A stretch of 37,420 bases of DNA from Syntrophaceae bacterium UBA1411 (GCA_002304995.1 DBPV01000019.1:8238-45657), one strand, 5' to 3'. Numbered from the stretch's first letter, positions 16,048-24,635 are shown. Notes: a model not told the origin generated them from the sequence alone. Translations and numbers: made by a program.

Positions 16048-17307
16048 TCATTTGGGCAGTTTTATATTGATAAAGGGAAGCTTTTTGGCGTTGTCTTCAC
16101 AAGACATGATGATCTTGTCGCCGGGAATCTCCGCCACGATATCTGCGAGATCCCAGCCCTTGGCCTTGGCTCCCTTGCCTTTGACCAGAACATAGCTCTG
16201 GACGCGCTGACGATCACAGCCTCTCAGATATTCCGGACCTTTGGTCAACTGGTACTTGATATCCTGCATGGCTTCCATGATCTTTTTCTTGTCGGACACG
16301 GTCCCGGCCTTCTCGATGGCCATGAACAGAATGTTGGTGGCGACATAGCCGCATTCACCGTCCTGCTCGGGGGGTGCGCCGTACTTCTTCATGAACTTGT
16401 CGACGAACTTCTTGGCTCCGGGATATTTATCCCGCAGTTTGTAGTAGAAACTCATACCGCCGATGACGTTTTCGTTATATGCGGGTCCCAGCTCTTTGAT
16501 GGTATGCTGGGCCGTCTTGGTGCAGAAGATTTTAATGTTCTTGGTGAGGCCCAGCTCGCTGGCCTGTTTGATCGCCGCGGTCTGATCGGCGCCCAGGTTG
16601 TTCATCACGATGAAATCAGGTTTGGCCGCCAGAACTTTGGCGTAGTAGGTCGAAAAGTCGGTCGTTCCCAGCGGTACGTAAACATTGCCCAGGAACTGTC
16701 CGCCCATCTGCTGGCTCTGCCACAGCCAGCCTTCCAGAAGGCTGTGCCCCCAGCGGTAATCGGCGGTGATCGCAAACCATTTCTTGCCGACATTTTTGAA
16801 AGCATACTGGGCCACGGCCAGCGAAGCCGCGTAAGGCACCACCATGAAAGCGGCGCCGTACTCGCACTGGTCGGATCCCAGAACCATGTCCGACATGCAG
16901 TAGGCCACGTAGGGCGTCTTCGTCTTGCAGGCGAATTCGTTCATGGCCAGAGAAATCGAACCCGAAAGCGTTCCGCCGATGAAATCGCATTTTTCTTCTT
17001 CGACAAGTTCCTTCGCTCTGCGGATGGCGACGTTGCCTTTGAGCTCATCGTCCCGGTGTACCCAGATAATCTTGTGTCCCAGAACGCCGCCCTTGGCATT
17101 CCACTCTTCTACAGCCATCTCGGTGGCCCGCATCTGGTCCCGACCCAAAACGGCATAGGCGCCTGTCAGGGGATGCATCGTTCCGTACTTGATGGTTTTC
17201 TGCTGGGCAGAAGCCTGCGTCGGCATAGCCGTCAACAGGCCCGCGCTGATCAATCCGACCAAAAGCATCGCCAGACCAATCCGGCCCAATCGTTTAAACT
17301 GTTGCAT
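16048..17307 (-). CDS. livK: ABC importer periplasmic substrate-binding protein LivK-type
   Basis: A 419-residue solute-binding protein of the leucine/amide/organic-acid family (Peripla_BP_6). The start at 17307 follows a perfect AAAGGAGG. It gives a signal peptide: basic QQFKRLGR, a hydrophobic core to about residue 30, then a predicted cleavage after ASA near residue 36. Mature sequence begins with IKYGTMHPLTGAYAVLGRD, the usual first beta-strand and ligand loop. Members bind branched amino acids, amides, aromatic or short-chain acids, so the ligand is not fixed. Placement inside a catabolic operon suggests the substrate of that pathway rather than leucine. Confidence 0.93.
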   Translation of the reverse strand: MQQFKRLGRIGLAMLLVGLISAGLLTAMPTQASAQQKTIKYGTMHPLTGAYAVLGRDQMRATEMAVEEWNAKGGVLGHKIIWVHRDDELKGNVAIRRAKELVEEEKCDFIGGTLSGSISLAMNEFACKTKTPYVAYCMSDMVLGSDQCEYGAAFMVVPYAASLAVAQYAFKNVGKKWFAITADYRWGHSLLEGWLWQSQQMGGQFLGNVYVPLGTTDFSTYYAKVLAAKPDFIVMNNLGADQTAAIKQASELGLTKNIKIFCTKTAQHTIKELGPAYNENVIGGMSFYYKLRDKYPGAKKFVDKFMKKYGAPPEQDGECGYVATNILFMAIEKAGTVSDKKKIMEAMQDIKYQLTKGPEYLRGCDRQRVQSYVLVKGKGAKAKGWDLADIVAEIPGDKIIMSCEDNAKKLPFINIKLPK

Positions 17308-17375
17308 CTTACTACCTCCTTTACTGAACTTTCCTAAAAGTTGTTTACTGTCTTGCCATTCCATTTTATCTGATC

Positions 17376-18143
17376 TTATTGAATCGTCCACCCACCGTCG
17401 ACCGCGAGGATATGGCCTGTGATCATATTGGCGAGATCGGAAGCCAGGAACAAAGCGGCGTTCGCAATCTCCTCCGACGTCACCATTCGACCCAGGGGAA
17501 TGCTTGCGAGCACATACTTCTTGAATTCCTCATCCTGGAACATTTGCGCAGTAAAGGGTGTTTCCACAAACGTTGGTGCAACGGCGTTGACCACGATGCG
17601 GTGTTTCGCCCATTCCAGCGCAAGAGTACGCGTCAGCTGGTTCACCCCTCCCTTACTGGAACAATAGGCAGCGCGCAGGGGTAAAGCCACAGCGCCCGCT
17701 TGCGAGGAAAGGTTGATAATCTTTCCACCACCTCCTCTCTCTATCATGTGTTTGCCTGCCGCCTGGGAGACGAAGAACATGGCTCGCAAGTTGATGTTCA
17801 TGATGTCGTCCCAGTTCTTCTCCGTGACATCTTCCGATTTCTGAGGCCGGTTGATGCCCGCGGAATTCACTACGATATCGATTCTTCCCATTTTGCCGAT
17901 CGCGGCATCCACCAGCGCCTGAGGCGCGCCGGAGGCGGTGATGTCCGAAGCCTTGTAACCGGCTTCGATGCCCTCGGCTTGCATGGCGCCGGCAATGTCT
18001 TTGAGCTTATCCTCAAAGAGATCGTGCAAAAAAACCCTGGCACCGGCGGCGCCGAACATCCGGGCGATGGCTCCGCCCAGACCTCCGGCCGCGCCCGTGA
18101 TCAGGGCGACCTTGTCTTTTAATGATATTTCCACAGGTTTCAT
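17376..18143 (-). CDS. Short-chain dehydrogenase/reductase (SDR)
   Basis: A 255-residue classical SDR. The cofactor motif TGAAGGLG is at 16-23, the structural NSAG at 93-96, and the catalytic Ser146/147, Tyr160 and Lys164 (YCSSK). Helix and C-terminal DGGWTIQ match the 3-oxoacyl/gluconate-type branch. It would oxidise a hydroxy group, perhaps a 3-hydroxyacyl-CoA made by the MaoC hydratase of the same operon, or a free hydroxy acid. An AAGGA site precedes the ATG. It lies 68 bp before livK and 96 bp after the cyclase-family gene. Confidence 0.9.
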   Translation of the reverse strand: MKPVEISLKDKVALITGAAGGLGGAIARMFGAAGARVFLHDLFEDKLKDIAGAMQAEGIEAGYKASDITASGAPQALVDAAIGKMGRIDIVVNSAGINRPQKSEDVTEKNWDDIMNINLRAMFFVSQAAGKHMIERGGGGKIINLSSQAGAVALPLRAAYCSSKGGVNQLTRTLALEWAKHRIVVNAVAPTFVETPFTAQMFQDEEFKKYVLASIPLGRMVTSEEIANAALFLASDLANMITGHILAVDGGWTIQ

Positions 18144-18239
18144 TTTTCGTACTTCCTTTCTTGTTTTCCGTCGCGCCTTGTTCCTGCTGGCCCCGGGTCC
18201 TTTGACCGGACGCAGAGCATCCTGCGGGCGCAGGGCGGA

Positions 18240-18938
18240 CTACTCTTCCAGGATCGCCACGGCGCGCAGCGGAGATCCCGTTCCCTGCCGGATCTTGAGC
18301 GGAAGCGCGATGAAGGTAAAGCGCTTGCCCACCACCTGACCCAGATTGCAGAGATTCTCGATATGGGTAATGCCGCGTTCGGCGCAGACCGTGTGGCAGG
18401 GATAGGTCTTGTCGTACCACATGTCCGGGCTCGAGGAGTCGACGCCGAAATTCACGCAGCCCTGATCAATGATAAATTCGGTTCCCTCCCGGTCCAGTCC
18501 GGGATAATCGGTCATGTATTCCGGCTTTCCGTAGTAGCGATCGTACTGGGCCGTGTAGAAGAGCACCGTATCGCCCTTACGGATATCCAGATTCCATTTT
18601 GCAAGTTCCGCTTCTATTTTCTTCCGGCCGAACTGGGTCTTCTGCGGAATGTCGCTTACGTCCAGACAGATTCCCGACGTGATGCACTTGGCCAGAGACA
18701 ACTGATCGATGGACTCGGCCTTGGGGTCCCGCGAAAGATGGCTTACCGCATCGATATGGGTCGGACCGTGATCGCAAAACATGATGCCCCGCGTCTCGTA
18801 GGAAAATCCGGTTCCGAGCTGCCGCTGACATTCTTCGTGGGACAGATGCGTCCATATAACCGTCTTGAGGTGACCCGGATAAACGGGCATTCCCTGATAA
18901 ATCTCCTGTGTAAGATCGATGATTTTACCCTTGAACAT
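18240..18938 (-). CDS. Cyclase-family (kynurenine formamidase-like) metal hydrolase
   Basis: A 232-residue member of the PF04199 cyclase family. The metal-binding HxxxHxDxxxH motif is seen as H57, H61, D63 and H67 in DHGPTHIDAVSHL. Known members hydrolyse N-formylkynurenine, isatin or other cyclic or linear amides and esters. Here it probably opens or deacylates the imported compound, but the substrate is unknown. An excellent AAAGGAGG site five bases upstream fixes the start. The N-terminus overlaps the end of a possible 61-codon frame. Confidence 0.85.
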   Translation of the reverse strand: MFKGKIIDLTQEIYQGMPVYPGHLKTVIWTHLSHEECQRQLGTGFSYETRGIMFCDHGPTHIDAVSHLSRDPKAESIDQLSLAKCITSGICLDVSDIPQKTQFGRKKIEAELAKWNLDIRKGDTVLFYTAQYDRYYGKPEYMTDYPGLDREGTEFIIDQGCVNFGVDSSSPDMWYDKTYPCHTVCAERGITHIENLCNLGQVVGKRFTFIALPLKIRQGTGSPLRAVAILEE

Positions 18939-19110
18939 GATCAGCCTCCTTTAACTGATGTAAAAAAACTTCCCTGTTGCTTTTGTTGCACGTTATAAAA
19001 TATCCCGAACAGCCGATGACTGTGACGGTCACTTCCTGTTCATCCCGTCCTTTTTCCCGCAGCAGCGCCGGCGTCTCATCCGCCGGGCGTATGTCCGAGA
19101 GATTTCCCAT
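18925..19110 (-). CDS. Possible small protein, 61 aa, unrecognised
   Basis: This open frame fills the gap between the acyl-CoA dehydrogenase and the cyclase-family gene, starting 17 bp after the former and overlapping the latter by 14 bp. That spacing fits an operon gene. The product has a mixed hydrophilic composition with a central VTVTVIGCSGYF strand-like segment and two cysteines. The ribosome-binding match (AAGGG two bases from the ATG) is poor and no family is recognised. It may be chance. Confidence 0.2.
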   Translation of the reverse strand: MGNLSDIRPADETPALLREKGRDEQEVTVTVIGCSGYFITCNKSNREVFLHQLKEADHVQG

Positions 19111-19126
19111 AACCCTTGACCCACCG

Positions 19127-20266
19127 CTATTTCAGAAGCTCCCGGGAGATGATGAGCTTCATGATCTGGTTGGTGCCTTCGTAGATCTGCGTGATCTTCG
19201 CATCGCGCATCATGCGTTCGAAGGGGTACTCCCGCATATACCCGTAGCCGGCCGCGACCTGGAGCGCGTCGGTCGTCACTTTCATGGCCGTGTTGGACGC
19301 CACCAGCTTGGACGCTGCGGAAAGATAGCTTTTGTTGGGATTGTCTTCGTCGATGAGTTGCGCGGCCTGATACACAAGGCTGCGGGCCGCATCGACTTCC
19401 GCCGCCATGTCCGCGAGCATCCAGCCGATGCCCTGGAACTGGCCGATCGGCTTGCCGAACTGGACCCTTTCCTTGGAATACTTGATGGCCAGTTCCAGCG
19501 CGCCGCGGGCTACGCCGCAGGCCTGAGCGCCGATGACCGGCCGCGAGGTGTCCAGGGTTTTCATCGCGTAGACGAATCCCTTGCCTTCCTGGCCGATCAG
19601 ATTTTCCACGGGGATCTCCACGTCTTCAAAGACGAGTTGTCCGGTGGGAGATCCCTTGATGCCCATTTTCTTTTCCCATTTCGCCACGGAGAAACCCGGC
19701 GCGTCGGTCGGCACGATAAAGGCGCTGATGCCTTTCACGCCCTTGGAGGCATCCGTCATGGCGAAAACAGTGATATAGTTTGCCACCGGGCCGTTCGTAA
19801 TGAAGCACTTGGTTCCGTTGATGATGTACTTGTCGCCTTTTTTGACCGCCCGCGTCGCCATCGCTCCGGAATCGGAGCCGGCGCCCGGTTCGGTGAGCCC
19901 GTAAGAAATGATGGCTTCGCCGGAAGCGATGATCGGACCGTATTTCTTTTTCTGTTCTTCGGTGCCGCCGATCAGGATCGGCTCCCAGCCCAGCGCCTGA
20001 CCCTGAACGATCAGCGAGGAACTGACGCACGCCACCGCGATTTCCTCCACGGCCAGACAGGTATAGAGATGCCCCTGTTTGTTGCCGCCGTATTCCTCCG
20101 GAACGGCGAGTCCGAGGAGCCCCATGTCCTGAAAGACCTGCTTCAGATCCCAGGGGAATTCCTCTTTCTCATCGATTTCTGCCGCCCTCGGCCGCACCTT
20201 ATTTTCGACCATTTTGCGCAGCTGATCGACAAACATTTTTTGATCTTCATTATGCAGTAAATACAT
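19127..20266 (-). CDS. Acyl-CoA dehydrogenase
   Basis: A 379-residue FAD enzyme that introduces an alpha,beta double bond into an acyl-CoA and passes electrons to ETF. The FAD/substrate loop YGLTEPGAGSD, the FITNG motif and the catalytic base Glu363 in QIYEGTNQI match short-chain (butyryl-CoA type) enzymes. The ATG at 20266 has GGAGAGG upstream. A GTG four codons earlier has none and is not used. It follows the MaoC hydratase by about 100 bp. No etfAB is present in the window, so electron acceptors must be encoded elsewhere. Confidence 0.93.
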   Translation of the reverse strand: MYLLHNEDQKMFVDQLRKMVENKVRPRAAEIDEKEEFPWDLKQVFQDMGLLGLAVPEEYGGNKQGHLYTCLAVEEIAVACVSSSLIVQGQALGWEPILIGGTEEQKKKYGPIIASGEAIISYGLTEPGAGSDSGAMATRAVKKGDKYIINGTKCFITNGPVANYITVFAMTDASKGVKGISAFIVPTDAPGFSVAKWEKKMGIKGSPTGQLVFEDVEIPVENLIGQEGKGFVYAMKTLDTSRPVIGAQACGVARGALELAIKYSKERVQFGKPIGQFQGIGWMLADMAAEVDAARSLVYQAAQLIDEDNPNKSYLSAASKLVASNTAMKVTTDALQVAAGYGYMREYPFERMMRDAKITQIYEGTNQIMKLIISRELLK

Positions 20267-20367
20267 TCGCCTCTCCACTTATGACGTTAATGGGTTGACA
20301 CATGGTTGGAAAATCATCCTTCTCGTTGCCCGCGGAAACCGATTGTCCGGCGCCATGCGTTTTTTTC

Positions 20368-20829
20368 TTACCGGTTCGCGACGCGTTTCATCATGATGGA
20401 CTTGTAGCCCGACTGAACGACGACATTATTCTGATTCAAGACCTCCAGATACAATGTGATCACCCCCCGATCCTGCTTGCTTTTGCTTTCCTTCTTTTCA
20501 GAACATTTGAATTTCACCCGGACCGTGTCTCCAAAAAAGATCGGCGCCTGAAACTTCCAGTCGTTGACGCTTAAAAAGGCGATGGCCGTCTGGTCCAGAA
20601 AGCCCGTCCGAAAAAGCAGGCCGTGGGAAATGCCTAAGACCAGAAGGCCGTGGGCGATTCTCTGACCGAATTGATTGGCCTTGGTGACTTCCGCGCTGGT
20701 GTGCAGCTCATTGTAGTCGCCGCTGGTGGCCGCAAACATGACCACGTCTGTTTCCGTGATCGTGCGCGTGGGTGTTGTAAATTCCTCGTTAAGTGTCCAA
20801 TCATCAAAATACTTGCCGTTCATCCTCAT
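20368..20829 (-). CDS. MaoC-like hydratase
   Basis: A 153-residue hot-dog-fold enzyme, (R)-specific enoyl-CoA hydratase type. The hydratase-2 motif with catalytic D38 and H43 (GDYNELHTSAEVTKANQFG) is intact, followed by IAHGLLVLG. It would add water to the enoyl-CoA made by the next gene's product. It is the first gene of the minus-strand operon: AAGGAA precedes the ATG at 20829, and a sigma-54 promoter lies about 90 bp upstream. A second ATG two codons in is a less likely start. Confidence 0.9.
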   Translation of the reverse strand: MRMNGKYFDDWTLNEEFTTPTRTITETDVVMFAATSGDYNELHTSAEVTKANQFGQRIAHGLLVLGISHGLLFRTGFLDQTAIAFLSVNDWKFQAPIFFGDTVRVKFKCSEKKESKSKQDRGVITLYLEVLNQNNVVVQSGYKSIMMKRVANR

Positions 20830-20920
20830 GCACTTCCTTTTCTTCAGGTATTCAAATAACGGCGCTCAAATTGGCACACCGTTATGATCGTTTGTTCACA
20901 CTTTTACGCTTTTGGCTTTT

Positions 20921-20936
20921 TGCAACATATATGCCA
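20921..20936 (-). promoter_or_regulatory. Sigma-54 (-24/-12) promoter of the minus-strand catabolic operon
   Basis: The minus strand reads TGGCATATATGTTGCA, with GG and GC exactly ten bases apart, against the consensus TGGCAC-N5-TTGCA. Only the last base of the -24 element differs. Transcription should start near 20910, giving an untranslated leader of about 80 nt before the MaoC hydratase. An activator with GAFTGA is encoded in the same locus. Confidence 0.75.
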
Positions 20937-20952
20937 TGGGCCAAATACCGGC

Positions 20953-20969
20953 GGCCGGCCAAACCGGCC
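20953..20969. repeat. GGCCGG inverted repeat next to the minus sigma-54 promoter
   Basis: GGCCGG and CCGGCC are separated by five bases, about 17 bp upstream of the promoter at 20921-20936. It shares the nonamer CGGCCGGCC with the palindrome at 21641-21656. Possible operator, but GC-rich chance matches are common in this DNA. Confidence 0.3.
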
Positions 20970-21640
20970 ACGCCTGACGTCCTCCAAAGCAGGAGTGAAA
21001 GTTTCTGAAGCCGGAAGCGGATGAAAAGAGAAGCGTCGTTTTATCGATAGGATAGTAACGATCAGCGAGAAGGCGATCTTTCACCGCAGCAGCAGCCCCG
21101 GCAAAATCGGATTTTGAATCGGGAGTTCCCGCAATTTCCGATCTGCCACAGGAACCCAAATGAAAAATGCTGAGCATTCGGAAAAAAATCCTTGAAAAGC
21201 CGGGCCACGGCAAATCTGGTGCACACATGCAACAAAAATCCCGCGTTTGCTTTTCGCAAAAAAATATTTACTTTCTGCTAGTTAACGGATTTTACGTTTT
21301 TCAGCTCGCCTGCGTTGCAGAATTTCACCAAAACTGTAATTACCGGCTTTTCCCGCCAATACACGCATTAATAAAGGCAAATTTCAGAAGCGTATGTTGC
21401 ATTATTGAACCACCCGGATCACTTTTCCGATCTTCCCGACGGCTGCAGGAAGGATTGCGTCGCCTTAAAACCTGGTGAAGAGCTATTATAATTTAATAAG
21501 AAGAAAGCGCAAGAGAGAAATCATCATTTTGGGGACGCGACGTGATTTTTTTAAACGGAAGAAGTTAATCTTCAGCTCAGTGCAAAACAACTTCGCCTGC
21601 TGACAGCTGATTTCGGTCGTTCCAAGCCGATCGGGCTGTT

Positions 21641-21656
21641 TCCCGGCCGGCCGGGA
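21641..21656. repeat. Perfect 16-bp palindrome upstream of the plus sigma-54 promoter
   Basis: TCCCGGCCGGCCGGGA is a perfect palindrome about 50 bp upstream of the -24 element at 21708. Activator sites for sigma-54 promoters usually lie farther upstream (80-200 bp), so the role is uncertain. Confidence 0.35.
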
Positions 21657-21706
21657 CAGCGCGAGAACCGCAAAGAATCCCAGCAGCCCTCTCTCATCGC
21701 AGGTTC

Positions 21707-21722
21707 TGGCATTAATTATGCT
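21707..21722 (+). promoter_or_regulatory. Sigma-54-type promoter of the CoA-transferase gene
   Basis: TGGCATTAATTATGCT has the GG-N10-GC spacing required by sigma-54 and a TGGCA -24 box. The -12 box ATGC is weaker than TTGC. Transcription would start near 21732, about 70 nt before the ATG at 21803. It faces away from the promoter at 20921-20936, making a divergent pair. Confidence 0.6.
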
Positions 21723-21802
21723 AAGGCCAATAAAGCGAGGGGAGAAATTTCCTGAACCCCAACTGAACGGATTATGATCAATATTCAGAGGTGGAGGAAC
21801 TG

Positions 21803-23095
21803 ATGAATTGGGAAGAAATTTATAAATCGAAACTGGTCAGCGCCGAGGAAGCTGTGTCCCATATTAAATCGGGCGACCGCGTCGTCGTCGGTCACGCTGC
21901 CGGTACAACCGAACTTTTGCTGAAAACGATGGTCGACCACAAGGAGCGCTATCGCAACGTCGAAATCGCGCACCAGGTTGCCATGGGCCATTCTCTGTAT
22001 TGTCTGCCGGAAAACCAGCCCCACTTTATTCACAACTCCCTTTTCGCCGGGGCTGGTTCAAGGCAGGCGATCAACGAAGGGCGCGCCGTGTTCACCGCAG
22101 TCCACAACGGCGATTTGCCGCGTTTGTTTACCGAAAGGATCCTTCCGGTGGATGTCACGTTCTGCATGCTGTCCGTGCCGGACAAGCACGGTTACTGCTC
22201 TTTCGGCGTCTCCGTGGACTACACGAAGCCGGCCGCGGAAAGCTCCAAAATGATCATTGCGGAAGTGACGCCCAACATGCCGCGTGTCCTGGGAAATTCC
22301 TTCATTCATGTATCGAAGATCGACTACATCGTCGAATGCGATACGGCGCCGCTGATCCTGAAGCCGCCGAAAATCTCCGCCATCGACGAAGCCATCGGCG
22401 GCTACTGCGCCGAACTGATCAAAGACGGAGATTGCATGCAGCTCGGCATCGGCGCGGTTCCGGACGCCGTCCTGACCTTTCTCAAGCATAAAAAAGACCT
22501 GGGCATCCACACAGAGATGTTTTCCGACGGCGTGGTGGATCTTGTAAACTGCGGCGTCGTCAACTGCGCCAAAAAGAATTTCCACCGCGGGAAGATGGTC
22601 GCCTCGTTCTTCATGGGAACGGAAAAGCTTTACAAATTCATCGACGACAACGCCTTTGTCGAAGCCTACACCTTCGACTACGTGAACTGTCCGGAAATCA
22701 TCTCGAAAAACGACAACATGGTTTCCATCAACTCCGCCCTCCAGGTGGACTTTACCGGCCAGGTCGCATCCGACACCATCGGCTACAAGCAGTACAGCGG
22801 CACAGGCGGGCAGGCGGATTTCGTCCGCGGCGCCACGCATTCCAAAGGCGGCCGGTCCATTCTGGCCTTCCCGTCCACGGCGCAGGGCGGCAAGACCTCC
22901 CGGATCGTTCCCCATCTGGATGAGGGATCCGTCGTCACCACGACCCGCGCGGATGTACACATCATCATCACGGAATACGGCATCGCCGACCTGCGGGGCA
23001 AATCCTTCCCCGAACGCGCCAAGGCGCTGATTGCCATCGCCCATCCGGATTTCCGCGAAGATTTATGGCGCGAGTATCACAAGTATCACCGCTGA
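21803..23095 (+). CDS. Family I CoA-transferase, 4-hydroxybutyrate CoA-transferase-like
   Basis: A 430-residue enzyme of the acetyl-CoA hydrolase/transferase family that moves CoA between acyl-CoA (often acetyl-CoA) and a free acid. The catalytic glutamate is E238 in GIHTEMFSDG, the same number as in the well-studied clostridial 4-hydroxybutyrate enzyme. GIGAVPDAVL (215-224) and QYSGTGGQADFVRGA form the CoA-binding part. The ATG at 21803 is chosen because GGAGG lies six bases upstream; a GTG at 21791 precedes that site and is rejected. It would activate the acid product of the pathway for the acyl-CoA dehydrogenase and hydratase encoded divergently. Confidence 0.92.
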   Translation: MNWEEIYKSKLVSAEEAVSHIKSGDRVVVGHAAGTTELLLKTMVDHKERYRNVEIAHQVAMGHSLYCLPENQPHFIHNSLFAGAGSRQAINEGRAVFTAVHNGDLPRLFTERILPVDVTFCMLSVPDKHGYCSFGVSVDYTKPAAESSKMIIAEVTPNMPRVLGNSFIHVSKIDYIVECDTAPLILKPPKISAIDEAIGGYCAELIKDGDCMQLGIGAVPDAVLTFLKHKKDLGIHTEMFSDGVVDLVNCGVVNCAKKNFHRGKMVASFFMGTEKLYKFIDDNAFVEAYTFDYVNCPEIISKNDNMVSINSALQVDFTGQVASDTIGYKQYSGTGGQADFVRGATHSKGGRSILAFPSTAQGGKTSRIVPHLDEGSVVTTTRADVHIIITEYGIADLRGKSFPERAKALIAIAHPDFREDLWREYHKYHR

Positions 23096-23119
23096 TCCCC
23101 GTCATGGGAGTCGGCTGTT

Positions 23120-23161
23120 AAAAAAACGTGCGGGGAGTTCTCCTGCGAAACTCCCCGCACG
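23120..23161 (-). terminator. Perfect 13-bp hairpin with T-run on the minus strand
   Basis: CGTGCGGGGAGTT (23127-23139) pairs perfectly with 23149-23161 around a nine-base loop. Seven A residues precede it on the plus strand, so the U-run of an intrinsic terminator appears on the minus-strand transcript. The genes on both sides are on the plus strand. It could still pause or process the CoA-transferase message. The rest of the 265-bp gap 23096-23360 shows no gene. Confidence 0.65.
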
Positions 23162-23360
23162 GATACAAATTCCGATCCTGCCGTCAGGGACAAAATTCCG
23201 GCGCGCAACTCTTGACCTGAGAGGAACGCGCAATAAATTACCTGAAAAGTCTTGGTGCATTTCCTTATTCCGGTCCTGCACATCCGCCAAGGTCACTGTC
23301 GGCAGAAATTTTTCACAACTCTTTACACCAAAATTTTACTGCAAAAGGGGGGACTCACCT

Positions 23361-24629
23361 ATGAGAATTTACAAAACCGGCGGGCACAGGTTGTTTGAAA
23401 ACGATCCGGAAACGGCAAAAATTGTCTCGGAGATGCTTTCCGATCTCGAAAAAAACGGAATGGATGCCGTGAGAAAGTACAGCAATACCTTTGACGGGTG
23501 GAATCCGGAAAACTTTGAGCTCGATGAAAAGCAAATCCAGGAGGCGATCGGCCGGTTGGACCCGCAAACTATTGAAGACACGGATTTTTGCCAGGCCAAT
23601 GTCCGCTCTTTTGCCCAGGCGCAGCTTGGCACCCTGCTGCCTCTGGAAGTGAGCCCCAGGCCGGGCGTCATTCTGGGACATCGTCATATTCCGGTCAAAA
23701 CCGTCGGCAGCTACATTCCGGGGGGACGCTACCCGATGTTCGGTTCCGCGCAGATGAGCATCATTCCGGCCAAGGTCGCCGGCGTGAAAAACGTCTATGC
23801 CTTCACGCCGCCGGTAAAAGGCCTGGGTTATTTCCCGGCAACCATCAATGCCATGAAAAAAGCCGGCGCAGACCGGATTTTCATCCTCGGCGGTGTACCC
23901 GCGTTTGCGGTCATGGCGTTTGGAATGGGGATTGTCGAACCGGTCGATATTCTCTGCGGCGCGGGAAATAAATTCGTCGCGGAAGCCAAACGCCAGCTCT
24001 TCGGCCGTTGCGGCATCGACCTCCTGGCGGGACCTACCGAAATCATGGTCATAGCGGACGACACGGCCGATCCCGCCATCGTCGCGGGCGACCTTTTGGG
24101 CCAGGCCGAGCATGATCCCAACAGCGGCATCGCCTTGATCTGTCTCAGCGAAAAATTTGCCAAAACCTGTCTTGACGAGCTCACCAGGCAGCTTGCCGTC
24201 CTGCCGACAAAAGACGTGGCCGAAATTTCCTGGGCCAATAACGGCATCATTTACATCGCCACCGACCGCGACGAAGCCATCGCGATCAGCGACGCCTATG
24301 CCCCGGAGCATGTGGAAATCCTCGTCGAAGACGAAGATTACTATTTGAACCGGTTGACGAATTACGGCTCGCTGTTCATCGGCGAGGAAACGACCGTGGC
24401 CTACGGCGACAAGTGCATCGGAACCAACCATATCCTGCCCACGAGCCGGGCAGCCCGGTATACCGGCGGCGTGTGGGTCGGCAAATTTTTAAAAACGGTC
24501 ACCTATCAGCGCGCCACCCGCGAAGCAAGCCGGCAGATCGGGGAAGTCACCGAGCGGCAATGCCGGATCGAAAGAATGCTGGCGCACGGTTTGACGGCAA
24601 AAATGCGGATTGAAAAATACGGCGGTTAA
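23361..24629 (+). CDS. Histidinol dehydrogenase-family NAD+-dependent alcohol-to-acid dehydrogenase
   Basis: A 422-residue HisD homologue; the family oxidises an amino- or hydroxy-alcohol to the acid in two NAD+ steps at a zinc site. Expected zinc and catalytic residues are all visible: Q248, H251, E316, H317, D350 and H409, with H357 and E404 also kept. The loop after YIPGG reads RYPMFGSAQ instead of the YPSS block of biosynthetic HisD. There are no other his genes, so a catabolic paralogue is likely. One characterised non-histidine HisD relative is sulfopropanediol 3-dehydrogenase (HpsN). The ATG has an AAGGGGGGA site. A longer frame reaching back into the CoA-transferase gene is not supported. 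Confidence 0.85.
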   Translation: MRIYKTGGHRLFENDPETAKIVSEMLSDLEKNGMDAVRKYSNTFDGWNPENFELDEKQIQEAIGRLDPQTIEDTDFCQANVRSFAQAQLGTLLPLEVSPRPGVILGHRHIPVKTVGSYIPGGRYPMFGSAQMSIIPAKVAGVKNVYAFTPPVKGLGYFPATINAMKKAGADRIFILGGVPAFAVMAFGMGIVEPVDILCGAGNKFVAEAKRQLFGRCGIDLLAGPTEIMVIADDTADPAIVAGDLLGQAEHDPNSGIALICLSEKFAKTCLDELTRQLAVLPTKDVAEISWANNGIIYIATDRDEAIAISDAYAPEHVEILVEDEDYYLNRLTNYGSLFIGEETTVAYGDKCIGTNHILPTSRAARYTGGVWVGKFLKTVTYQRATREASRQIGEVTERQCRIERMLAHGLTAKMRIEKYGG

Positions 24630-24635
24630 AGCGGG

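Larger units (their letters stand above)
20860..21790. other. 930-bp divergent regulatory region without a convincing gene
   Basis: This region lies between the MaoC and CoA-transferase genes. It is more AT-rich than its flanks, with A/T tracts near 21250-21300 and 21481-21500. Open frames up to 110 codons exist but have no recognisable motif or ribosome site. It holds two outward sigma-54 promoter matches and two GGCCGGCC-containing inverted repeats. It is the expected site for activator binding and DNA looping. Confidence 0.6.

Noticed and set aside
20896..21228. 110-codon minus-strand frame in the divergent regulatory region
   Set aside because: No ribosome site or family motif, and it would run through the sigma-54 promoter at 20921-20936.
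21208..21236. Third sigma-54 promoter (TGGTGCACACATGC)
   Set aside because: The GG-GC spacing is nine, not ten, which sigma-54 does not tolerate.
23031..23360. N-terminal extension of the HisD-like protein back into the CoA-transferase gene
   Set aside because: The family N-terminus and a good ribosome site place the start at 23361; the extension crosses the hairpin at 23120-23161.
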